NCBI GenBank assembly: GCA_019112765.1
Contig: DXIU01000129.1
Location: 1-45,599, forward strand
DNA length: 45,599 bases
Source: Candidatus Mediterraneibacter norwichensis
Lineage (GTDB): Bacteria > Bacillota > Clostridia > Lachnospirales > Lachnospiraceae
Direction: 5' to 3'
Shown: in pieces, positions 37,796-45,599 of the stretch
Position numbering within the stretch: position 1 is the stretch's first letter
Layout: each line of letters starts with the position of its first letter
Program-made: the position numbers and the translations under genes
Notes under the pieces: generated by a model
What the model was told of the DNA's origin: nothing
The model's database searches: none
The model's input: the letters and a program-made list of their open reading frames with translations, nothing else

Positions 37796-38615
37796 AACAT
37801 TACTTGAGATGCTTTCCTATCCCTTCATGGTCCGGGCCTTCGTAGTGGGAATCCTGGTGGCATTGTGTTCTGCCCTTCTGGGAGTGAGCCTGGTTCTGAA
37901 GAGATACTCTATGATCGGGGACGGACTTTCCCATGTGGGATTCGGCGCGATGGCTGTGGCGGCGGCCGCGAACGCGGCGCCCCTGGCGGTTGCCATTCCC
38001 GTGGTGATTGTGGCGGCAGTACTTCTGCTGCGCATCAGCGGCAGCAGCCGGATCAAAGGAGACGCGGCCATTGCCCTGATCTCCACCAGTTCTCTGGCGA
38101 TCGGCGTGATGGTGATTTCCATGACGACGGGAATGAATACGGATGTGTACAATTATATGTTCGGAAGTATTCTGGCAATGAGCCGGGAGGATGTTGCCCT
38201 GAGTGTGACTCTGGCGGTGGTGGTACTGGCTCTTTATATTTTCTTTTACCAGAAAATATTTGCCATTACCTTTGACGAGACATTTGCAAGGGCTACGGGA
38301 GTGAAAGCAGGACTTTATAATACGCTCATCGCAGTGCTGACCGCAGTGACCATTGTTCTGGGCATGCGGATGATGGGAGCGCTGCTGATCTCCAGCCTGA
38401 TTATCTTTCCGGCTCTTACCGCCATGCGGGCGTGCAGAACCTTCCGCAGTGTAACCATCCATGCGGCGGTTATCTCTGTTGTGTGCCTGGCGGCAGGACT
38501 TCTGATGTCCTACCTGGGCGGCACGCCTGCGGGTGCAAGCGTGGTGATGGCAAATATAGCGGCGCTGATTCTGTACTCTCTGGCCGGTCTGATCAGAGGA
38601 AAAATGAACCGGTAG
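37788..38615 (+). CDS. Metal (Zn) ABC transporter permease
   Basis: ABC-3 family: MTETLLEMLSYPFMVRAFVVGILVALCSALLGVSLVLKRYSMIGDGLSHVGFGA. Confidence 0.93.
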   Translation: MTETLLEMLSYPFMVRAFVVGILVALCSALLGVSLVLKRYSMIGDGLSHVGFGAMAVAAAANAAPLAVAIPVVIVAAVLLLRISGSSRIKGDAAIALISTSSLAIGVMVISMTTGMNTDVYNYMFGSILAMSREDVALSVTLAVVVLALYIFFYQKIFAITFDETFARATGVKAGLYNTLIAVLTAVTIVLGMRMMGALLISSLIIFPALTAMRACRTFRSVTIHAAVISVVCLAAGLLMSYLGGTPAGASVVMANIAALILYSLAGLIRGKMNR

Positions 38616-38654
38616 AAAATGAAGAATAGAATAAAATAGATCAAGAAATCGACG

Positions 38655-38683
38655 TTGACAAAGATAAAACCACACACTATAAT
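38655..38683 (+). promoter_or_regulatory. Promoter of ilvBN T-box leader
   Basis: ttgaca-17 nt-tataat. Confidence 0.8.
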
Positions 38684-38689
38684 AAATAT

Positions 38690-39062
38690 AAATTTTCCCT
38701 GCCGGCAGTCTCCGGATTCCGGAGATGACAGAACGGCAGGCGCGTAAATGCAGTGACAGGGAGGAGTACATAGTTTCCGAAGCAAAGAGAGAAGATGGCA
38801 GGTGTAAATCTTCGGGAGGGGACTATGGAAGGTAGCCTTCGAGCAGTGGACCGAACGGTATCTGCAGCGGCAGAGATCTTAGTAGGCTTCAACGTTTTCC
38901 CACGTTACAGGGATTCGGTATCGGAATCATTTCAGCTGCCTTAATGGGGAAGGCGGCAGGAGACAGACTCCCGTACCGGCAGAGTGCAGAGAATTTCTCT
39001 GAAGTTAGGTGGTACCACGGATTTTAATTCGCCCTGAGCATGCAGATGCTCAGGGTTTTTTA
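38690..39062 (+). promoter_or_regulatory. Full-length T-box leader upstream of ilvB
   Basis: AGTA/GAA specifier-loop signatures at 38765 and 38827, aggtggtaccacgg T-box, terminator ccctgagcatgcagatgctcagggtttttt. Confidence 0.9.
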
Positions 39063-39081
39063 ATGAAAGGGAGGTATTGAA

Positions 39082-40800
39082 TTGAGACAGATTACAGGGA
39101 ACAAATTACTCGTAAGAGCATTAAAGGAAGAGGGCGTGGATACTGTTTTCGGTTATCCGGGAGCGTGTACGATTGATATCAGCGACGAACTTTATAAACA
39201 GGATGATATTAAGGTGATCCTGCCCCGTCATGAACAGGCTCTGGTGCATGAGGCTGACGCCTACGCCAGAACTACGGGGAAAGTCGGCGTATGCCTTGTG
39301 ACAAGCGGTCCGGGCGCGACTAATCTGGTTACAGGACTTGCCACGGCAAACTATGACAGTGTACCTCTTGTATGCTTTACAGGGCAGGTGGCAAAGCATC
39401 TGATCGGCAACGATGCATTTCAGGAAGTTGACATTGTAGGGATAACCCGCAGTATCACCAAGTACGGCGTGACAGTGCGCAACCGGGAAGATCTGGGAAG
39501 AATTATTAAAGAAGCCTTTTATATTGCACGTACAGGAAGGCCGGGCCCCGTACTTATCGATCTTCCGAAGGACGTAATGGGAGAGCTGGGAAGCGCGGAG
39601 TATCCTTCAGCAGTGAATATCCGGGGCTATAAACCGAACACAAGTGTTCACATGGGACAGCTCAAGAAGGCGCTGAAGATGCTGAAAAAGGCAAAGAAAC
39701 CCCTCTTCCTTGCAGGCGGAGGCGTCAATATTGCCCGTGCGAATGATGTGTTTACGGAGGTTGTCAATAAGACAAATGTCCCTGTTGTAACTACAATTAT
39801 GGGCCGGGGAGCAGTGCCTACCAATCATCCGCTGTTTATCGGGAATCTGGGAATGCACGGCTGCTATGCGGCAAATATGGCAGTGGGAGAATGCGATCTC
39901 CTTTTTTCCATCGGCACCCGCTTCAATGACCGCATTACCGGGAAGCTCCATTCCTTCGCTCCGAATGCCCAGATTGTGCATATTGATATTGATACCTCTT
40001 CGATTTCAAGAAATATCCACGTAGATATTCCGATTGTGGCAGACGCACTGGAGGCGGTTCAGAAGATGAATGAATACGTGGAGCCCTGCGATACAGAAAA
40101 ATGGCTTGCCCAGATCAGAAAGTGGGATGAAGAACATCCGCTGAAAATGAAGAGTAAACCGCAGATGACGCCTCAGGATATTATCGAGGAGATGAACCGG
40201 CAGTTTGACGATGCGATTATCGTGTCAGATGTGGGACAGCATCAGATGTTTGTATCTCAGTATACGGAAATTACAGAGAAGAAACGAATGATCATGTCCG
40301 GCGGACTGGGCACTATGGGATATGGATTCCCGGGTGCCATCGGCGCTCAGATCGGAAATCCGGACAAACGGGTAATTGCCGTGTCAGGAGACGGCGGCAT
40401 GCAGATGAATATACAGGAGTTTGCGACCGCTGTACTTGAAGAACTTCCGCTGATTCTCTGCGTGTTCAACAATGAATATCTGGGAATGGTACGGCAGTGG
40501 CAGAAGCTGTTCTATGGAAAGCGCTACAGTATGACCAATCTGCGTTCCGGCGCTCTCTACCGCAGAACAAACGGCCAGGAGATGCCGGAGTACACACCGG
40601 ACTTTGTAAAACTTGCGGAAAGCTACGGAGCAAAAGGGCTTCGTGTTTCCAGAAAAGAAGATATCGCGGCAGCGTTTGAAGAGGCAAAGAAAAACACCAA
40701 GACGCCCACGCTGATCGAGTTCCTTATAGACCCTGAAGAGATTGTCTACCCAATGGTACAGCCGGGAGGCAGTCTGGATGAAATGATTCTGGATTGTTAA
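39082..40800 (+). CDS. ilvB: Acetolactate synthase large subunit
   Basis: TTG start. VFGYPGACTIDISDEL, HEQALVHEADAYARTTGKVG, TPP motif GDGGMQMNIQEFATAVLEELPLILCVFNN. Confidence 0.95.
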   Translation: MRQITGNKLLVRALKEEGVDTVFGYPGACTIDISDELYKQDDIKVILPRHEQALVHEADAYARTTGKVGVCLVTSGPGATNLVTGLATANYDSVPLVCFTGQVAKHLIGNDAFQEVDIVGITRSITKYGVTVRNREDLGRIIKEAFYIARTGRPGPVLIDLPKDVMGELGSAEYPSAVNIRGYKPNTSVHMGQLKKALKMLKKAKKPLFLAGGGVNIARANDVFTEVVNKTNVPVVTTIMGRGAVPTNHPLFIGNLGMHGCYAANMAVGECDLLFSIGTRFNDRITGKLHSFAPNAQIVHIDIDTSSISRNIHVDIPIVADALEAVQKMNEYVEPCDTEKWLAQIRKWDEEHPLKMKSKPQMTPQDIIEEMNRQFDDAIIVSDVGQHQMFVSQYTEITEKKRMIMSGGLGTMGYGFPGAIGAQIGNPDKRVIAVSGDGGMQMNIQEFATAVLEELPLILCVFNNEYLGMVRQWQKLFYGKRYSMTNLRSGALYRRTNGQEMPEYTPDFVKLAESYGAKGLRVSRKEDIAAAFEEAKKNTKTPTLIEFLIDPEEIVYPMVQPGGSLDEMILDC

Positions 40801-40812
40801 GAAGGAGGCAGG

Positions 40813-41325
40813 ATGATGGATAATAATGTAAAAAAGAGATGGATATCCTTATATGTAGAGAATCAGGTTGGTGTTCTTTCAAAAATATCCGGCCTTTTTT
40901 CCGCAAAGTCATACAATCTGGACAGCCTGACCGTGGGGACGACAGAAGATCCCACCGTGTCCAGGATGACCATTGCCACAGTAAGCGACGACGAAACATT
41001 TGAGCAGATTAAAAAGCAGCTCAACCGGACAATCGAAGTAATCAAGGTAATTGATTTTACGGATATATTCGTAAGAATGAAAGAAATCCTCTATGTAAAA
41101 GTATTCAAATGCACTCCGGAGGATAAAGTAGAAGTCTTCCAGATCGCGGAAACCTTTAAAGCAAAGGTAATCGACTACGGCAGAGACAGCGTTCTCGTAG
41201 AGTTCGTCCAGACCGCAACCAAAAACGACGCCGTAGTCAAACTGATGAAAGAAGAATTCAAGACAATCGAAGTAGTCCGCGGCGGCAGCGTAGGCATCGA
41301 ATCCATCAGCATGATGGAACGCTAG
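40813..41325 (+). CDS. ilvN: Acetolactate synthase small subunit
   Basis: ACT domain: RWISLYVENQVGVLSKISGLFSAKSYNLDSLTVGTTEDPTVSRMTI. Confidence 0.94.
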   Translation: MMDNNVKKRWISLYVENQVGVLSKISGLFSAKSYNLDSLTVGTTEDPTVSRMTIATVSDDETFEQIKKQLNRTIEVIKVIDFTDIFVRMKEILYVKVFKCTPEDKVEVFQIAETFKAKVIDYGRDSVLVEFVQTATKNDAVVKLMKEEFKTIEVVRGGSVGIESISMMER

Positions 41326-41340
41326 TCAGCTCATGCGGAG

Positions 41341-41397
41341 AAAAAGGCCGGAACCAACTTGCAAGCTGGCTTGCAGAAGGTGGTTCCGGCCTTTTTC
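41341..41397 (+). terminator. Very strong intrinsic terminator hairpin after ilvN
   Basis: aaaaaggccggaaccaacttgcaagc-tg-gcttgcagaaggtggttccggccttttt. Confidence 0.9.
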
Positions 41398-41578
41398 TCC
41401 ATATGGCGGACGCCATACAGCGAGATGGAGCCGCAAGGCGGCGGAATCGAGCTGGCATGAGCAGACGGACGACCGGGAAAGCCTTGCAAGCTGGCATCGC
41501 CATTTATGCCGGGGAATTCCTTACTGGATGTAAGAGGTATTATCCATAAAAATATTGTAGAAGCGAGGGGGGAGATAA

Positions 41579-41887
41579 ATGATACAATGTGATTGCGCTG
41601 AAAGAACAGGTATTGAAATTAATTCTTACCAGTTATTTGAGGATTTGAAAACATTTTTTAATACGCAAATAGAAACAGGCGTGTTTTTAGATGTTCCAGT
41701 AACACAGCCTTACTTTTGCGGCTATAATTTGAATCCAAAAGAAGTTAAGGATGAGTATAAGTGGTATGCAGACAAATGGTATAAATGTAAATGTTGTGGA
41801 ACTTTATGGGAATTTAGCTATCCGGATTTTCCCGCTAAAGGGTTTGTAAGAAAATTTGAGGATGGAGTATACTATCCCAAAGATTAG
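41579..41887 (+). CDS. Small hypothetical protein, immunity-like
   Basis: AT-rich ORF MIQCDCAERTGIEINSYQLFEDLKTFFN...KCKCCGTLWEFSYPDFPAKGFVRKF. RBS gggggag. Immunity function is a guess. Confidence 0.7.
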   Translation: MIQCDCAERTGIEINSYQLFEDLKTFFNTQIETGVFLDVPVTQPYFCGYNLNPKEVKDEYKWYADKWYKCKCCGTLWEFSYPDFPAKGFVRKFEDGVYYPKD

Positions 41888-41896
41888 GAGAATGAA

Positions 41897-42649
41897 ATGG
41901 ATGTAAATAAACCGATTGAAAATCCTGTGCTTGTTGAACTGCTGGATAATTTAAAAACACAATTTAATGCGGATACAGAGCATAAATTTTTCAAAGAGCT
42001 TTTATCTGCGAAATTCCTTTCACCAATAACACAAGATTCATTACAAGGATGCAAGAATGGAGAAAGCGCACTAAAAGAAGATACGGCTATAAAATTCATA
42101 TACTTGAATGATGAAAAAGGAAATAGTTATTTGCCTGTGTTTACTGATTGGAATGAGTTGCGAAAATGGAACAAAGCAAATGGAATTAAAACATTAATTC
42201 TCTCATTTGAAGATTATAAAACAATGATATTTGAAAAGGATTCTATATTTAGTGGTTTTGTTCTGAATCCTTTTGGACATAACATTATATTTGATAAAGA
42301 CTTAATTCAACAAGCCGAGAAAAGTGTATATGGAAAGAAAGAAATTGAATCCGTTATGATAGGGATACCCGAAAAATATCCCTATGAGATGGTTGAAGCA
42401 TTAAAGAAGTTCCTTCCCAGTATCAGTAGTGTCAAAAGCGCATATCTTTTGCTAATGGTAAGAGGAGAAAAAGATAAAAGTTTCTTACTTGTGGTAGATA
42501 CAGATGGAAATATAAATGATGTTTTTTGTAAGATTGCAAATAAAGCAACAAAATACTTATCGAAGGATGAACAATTGGATTTGGTGCTTTTATCACAACC
42601 TTTTGGAAAAAGTGCTGTTGAAGGACAAGTACCATTCTACGAAAGATAG
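41897..42649 (+). CDS. SseB-family protein (N- and C-terminal SseB-like domains)
   Basis: YLPVFTDWNELRKW...SGFVLNPFGHNIIFDKDLI, then IGIPEKYPYEMVEALKKFL...DLVLLSQPFGKSAVEGQVPFYER. Confidence 0.8.
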   Translation: MDVNKPIENPVLVELLDNLKTQFNADTEHKFFKELLSAKFLSPITQDSLQGCKNGESALKEDTAIKFIYLNDEKGNSYLPVFTDWNELRKWNKANGIKTLILSFEDYKTMIFEKDSIFSGFVLNPFGHNIIFDKDLIQQAEKSVYGKKEIESVMIGIPEKYPYEMVEALKKFLPSISSVKSAYLLLMVRGEKDKSFLLVVDTDGNINDVFCKIANKATKYLSKDEQLDLVLLSQPFGKSAVEGQVPFYER

Positions 42650-42786
42650 TTTGACAAAAAAATATTTTTTATAGGCGCCATAAAGTTTTTCTTTAATTTA
42701 TCTGTCAGACTTCCGAGTCTCTGCCTGTTTCGGCGTATGAGCTGAGTGGTTGTAAAGAACCGAGCACAAAAAAACCGAGCGCACTC

Positions 42787-42815
42787 TTGATTTTTTTTTA
42801 GGGCAGTATTATAAT
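42787..42815 (+). promoter_or_regulatory. Promoter of ilvE
   Basis: ttgatt-17 nt-tataat. Confidence 0.6.
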
Positions 42816-42869
42816 GGTCACCGTAAAGAGTTGTTGACCTGCGTAATGCAGAGGAATGGAGGAGACGTA

Positions 42870-43895
42870 ATGGAGAAAAAAAATCTTGACTGGAAAAATC
42901 TTGGATTTGCCTATATTCAGACAGATAAGCGTTATGTGTCGAATTATAAAGACGGAAAATGGGATGACGGCGCTTTGATTGATGATCCGAATATTGTAAT
43001 GAATGAATGTGCAGGCGTTCTCCAGTACGCTCAGACTGTATTTGAGGGAATGAAAGCCTACACGACAGAAGACGGACATATCGTAACCTTCCGCCCGGAT
43101 CTCAATGCTTCCCGTATGGTGGATTCAGCAAAACGTCTGGAGATGCCGGTATTTCCGGAGGAGCGTTTTGTAGACGCAGTGGTTCAGACTGTAAAAGCAA
43201 ATGCGGCATATGTTCCGCCTTACGGATCAGGCGCTACATTATATATCAGGCCTTATATGTTCGGCATCAATCCTGTAATCGGAGTAAAACCGGCAGATGA
43301 GTATCAGTTCCGTGTATTTACAACACCGGTCGGTCCTTATTTCAAAGGCGGAGTAAAGCCGATTACAATCTGTGTATCGGATTTTGACCGCGCGGCGCCC
43401 CACGGAACCGGACATATCAAAGCAGGACTGAACTATGCTATGAGTCTTCACGCAATTGTGACCGCTCATGCAAACGGATTTGATGAAAACATGTACCTGG
43501 ATTCTGCTACCAGGACAAAGGTAGAGGAGACCGGAGGAGCCAACTTCCTTTTCGTTACAAAGGACAATAAGATTGTAACGCCGCATTCTACAACGATTCT
43601 TCCTTCTATTACGAGAAGATCGCTGATGTATGTGGCAGAGCATTATCTTGGACTGGAAGTAGAGGAGAGAGACGTATATTTTGATGAGGTAAAGGATTTC
43701 GCAGAGTGCGGTCTCTGCGGAACAGCAGCTGTAATTTCCCCGGTAGGCAAGGTTGTAAATCACGGCGAGGAGATCTGCTTCCCCAGCGGAATGGAGAAGA
43801 TGGGACCGACGATCCAGAAACTGTACGATACACTGACAGGCATTCAGATGGGTCACATCGAGGCACCGGAAGGCTGGCTTAAGGTAATCGAGTAA
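42870..43895 (+). CDS. ilvE: Branched-chain amino acid aminotransferase
   Basis: AQTVFEGMKAYTTEDGHIVTFRPDLNASRMVDSAKRL, LYIRPYMFG, CGLCGTAAVISPVG. Confidence 0.95.
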   Translation: MEKKNLDWKNLGFAYIQTDKRYVSNYKDGKWDDGALIDDPNIVMNECAGVLQYAQTVFEGMKAYTTEDGHIVTFRPDLNASRMVDSAKRLEMPVFPEERFVDAVVQTVKANAAYVPPYGSGATLYIRPYMFGINPVIGVKPADEYQFRVFTTPVGPYFKGGVKPITICVSDFDRAAPHGTGHIKAGLNYAMSLHAIVTAHANGFDENMYLDSATRTKVEETGGANFLFVTKDNKIVTPHSTTILPSITRRSLMYVAEHYLGLEVEERDVYFDEVKDFAECGLCGTAAVISPVGKVVNHGEEICFPSGMEKMGPTIQKLYDTLTGIQMGHIEAPEGWLKVIE

Positions 43896-43935
43896 AAACA
43901 ACAGAACAATACTCCGGACAGTTTTCCGGAAAGAA

Positions 43936-43987
43936 AAACGGCTGCATGAGCGCACAGAATGATTTCTGAACGTTCATGCAGCCGTTT
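43936..43987. terminator. Bidirectional terminator between ilvE and mgtE
   Basis: aaacggctgcatgagcg ... cgttcatgcagccgttt. Confidence 0.85.
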
Positions 43988-44016
43988 CTGCTGAATATAG
44001 TTCTGAATTTCCGCTG

Positions 44017-45348
44017 TTACAGCTGAAACAGCATGGTTGCGATATTAAAGTAAATCAGAATTGAAAATGTATCTACAAGCGTTGTAATCAGCGGGGAGGC
44101 CATCAGCGCCGGATCCAGATGAAGCTTTTCCGCAAACAGCGGAAGCATGCAGCCGATCAGCTTGGAAATAATAACCGTAGCGATCAGCGACAAAGCAATA
44201 ACAAGAGCCAGCTGGGGATCCCTGTACATAATCAGAATACGGATCCCGTTGGCTGCGGCAAGAACCCCTCCGCAGATCAGTGAAATACGGAATTCCTTAA
44301 ATATAACCCGGAACAGATCCCGGAAATGGATTTCATCCAGAGCCAGCCCGCGGATGATCAGCGTAGCGCTCTGGGAACCGCAGTTTCCGCCGGTATCCAT
44401 CAGCATGGGTATGAAGGAGACAAGAAGCGGAATGGCGGCAAAGGCGTCCTCATATTTCGTGATAATGGCTCCTGTGATAATGGATGTAAACATCAGTACA
44501 AGAAGCCAAGGAATCCGGCTTTTGGCGTGTGCCAGCACAGAAGTTGCAAAATACGGTTTTTCACTGGGATTAATGGCGGCCATTTTCGTAATATCTTCTG
44601 TGGCTTCTTCTACCATGACATCCATTGCGTCATCAAAAGTGACAATTCCTACCATATGATCATCCTCGTCCAGTACAGGAAGGGCGATGAGATCGTATTT
44701 GGTAAACAGACGGGCCACTTCTTCTTTGTCAGTATGTGTTTTAACGGAGATGATCTCAGTTTCCATCAATGATTCAATTACCATGCTGTCGTCTTCTGTC
44801 ATCAGTTCTTTGGCAGATACTGTGCCGATCAGTTTCCGGCGTTCTGTCACATAACAGGTATAGATCGTCTCCTTGTGGATGCCGGTTTCTTTGATATGTG
44901 CCATAGCCTGTGCCACAGTCATATTCTTTCTCAGATCCACATATTCTGTTGTCATAATGCTGCCTGCGCTGTCGGCAGGATAGTTCAGCAGTTCGTTGAT
45001 TTTAATCCGGTCTTCCGCAGATACTGTATCCAGTATCCGGGTAACCAGATTGGCCGGAAGTTCCTCAAGCATGTCTACGGTGTCGTCCATATACAGGTCT
45101 TCTACCAGCTCTTTCAGTTCTTTTTCTGTAAAGACCTGTACAAGGTATGTCTGCATGGAAGTATCCATGTTTGAAAATACTTCGGCCGCCTTATCCTTTG
45201 GAATCAGACGGAATGCAAGAGCCAGGGCTTTGTCATCCAGTTCGGAGAGCAGCAAGGCTATGTCCACTTCGTTCATTACATCCAGAATACTTCTTACCGC
45301 TTTGAACTGCCGCTGCTCCAGGAGCTTTAAAAAAATATCTCTGTTCAT
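44017..45348 (-). CDS. mgtE: Magnesium transporter MgtE
   Basis: MgtE_N, two CBS domains (VSAKELM, LIALPVLDEDDHMVGIVTFDDAMDV), TM domain MLMDTGGNCGSQSATLIIRGLAL. Confidence 0.95.
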   Translation of the reverse strand: MNRDIFLKLLEQRQFKAVRSILDVMNEVDIALLLSELDDKALALAFRLIPKDKAAEVFSNMDTSMQTYLVQVFTEKELKELVEDLYMDDTVDMLEELPANLVTRILDTVSAEDRIKINELLNYPADSAGSIMTTEYVDLRKNMTVAQAMAHIKETGIHKETIYTCYVTERRKLIGTVSAKELMTEDDSMVIESLMETEIISVKTHTDKEEVARLFTKYDLIALPVLDEDDHMVGIVTFDDAMDVMVEEATEDITKMAAINPSEKPYFATSVLAHAKSRIPWLLVLMFTSIITGAIITKYEDAFAAIPLLVSFIPMLMDTGGNCGSQSATLIIRGLALDEIHFRDLFRVIFKEFRISLICGGVLAAANGIRILIMYRDPQLALVIALSLIATVIISKLIGCMLPLFAEKLHLDPALMASPLITTLVDTFSILIYFNIATMLFQL

Positions 45349-45421
45349 AAGTATTACCTCTCTTTATTGAATTTTTGATTCTTAATAAGCTGCACAAGTG
45401 ACAACCGGCGCCAGAGTCCAT
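45233..45421 (-). CDS. Putative leader ORF overlapping the mgtE start
   Basis: ATG at 45421 preceded by aggaggtgaggtt. MDSGAGCHLCSLLRIKNSIKRGNTYEQRYFF..., different frame from mgtE. Confidence 0.4.
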   Translation of the reverse strand: MDSGAGCHLCSLLRIKNSIKRGNTYEQRYFFKAPGAAAVQSGKKYSGCNERSGHSLAALRTG

Positions 45422-45448
45422 AACCTCACCTCCTAGTATAATAATGGT

Positions 45449-45466
45449 GTAGTCAATAATGACTAC
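45449..45466. promoter_or_regulatory. Perfect palindrome upstream of mgtE leader
   Basis: gtagtca-ataa-tgactac. Confidence 0.5.
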
Positions 45467-45492
45467 GGGTTAATAGTTACAAAATCTAAATG

Positions 45493-45532
45493 AATAACTG
45501 AAGGAGGGATTCCCTCTCCATCAGAAGTTATT
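45493..45532. promoter_or_regulatory. Long hairpin upstream of mgtE leader
   Basis: aataact...ggagggattccctctcc...agttatt. Confidence 0.5.
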
Positions 45533-45599
45533 GTTTCCTTACTGTGTCTGTGGCTTCCATAATGCACCAGATCAGATCCTGAGGTATAATCACTGAGGC

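Noticed and set aside
37800-38771. 323-aa minus-strand ORF rich in His/Gln/Arg
   Set aside because: Antisense to the Zn permease. Composition typical of reverse-frame translation.
41333-41533. 66-aa ORF across the ilvN terminator
   Set aside because: Spans a strong terminator hairpin and repeats. No RBS or family.
45349-45599. M-box riboswitch upstream of mgtE
   Set aside because: Only a short ggtgagg-like match. The remaining conserved segments were not found.

Overview
The window looks like chromosomal sequence from a spore-forming Clostridia, probably Lachnospiraceae. This is inferred from gene content (spoIIAA-spoIIAB-sigF plus spoVA, T-box leaders, AGGAGG ribosome-binding sites). Most of it is housekeeping: a two-component system, AgcS-type symporter, hisH-hisF, ung, a PTS IIC protein, RelQ-like synthetase, ArsR/P-type ATPase pair, hflX, SDR reductase, HD alarmone-hydrolase-like protein, valS, LTA synthase-like protein, folC, the spoIIA/spoVA cluster, glmS, orphan HicB, MFS transporter, MarR regulator, thyA-folA, a Zn ABC transporter, ilvB-ilvN, ilvE, mgtE and two tRNA-Gly genes. 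I saw no rRNA, CRISPR array, IS element or prophage. The observations most worth a second look are: (1) a ~200-250 nt repeat in three alternating-orientation copies at the left edge, forming very long imperfect palindromes; (2) spoVAC inverted inside an otherwise canonical spoVA locus, with its stop codon abutting that of spoVAB; (3) a valS T-box antiterminator/terminator whose apparent promoter leaves no room for Stem I, with GGAATCTT repeats at the promoter; (4) a leader ORF with a near-perfect Shine-Dalgarno that overlaps the mgtE start, with palindromes upstream; (5) an AT-rich two-gene insertion (SseB-like plus an immunity-like small protein) between ilvBN and ilvE; (6) a P1B-type ATPase with CPS in place of CPC/SPC. 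No complete new system could be established from sequence reading alone.
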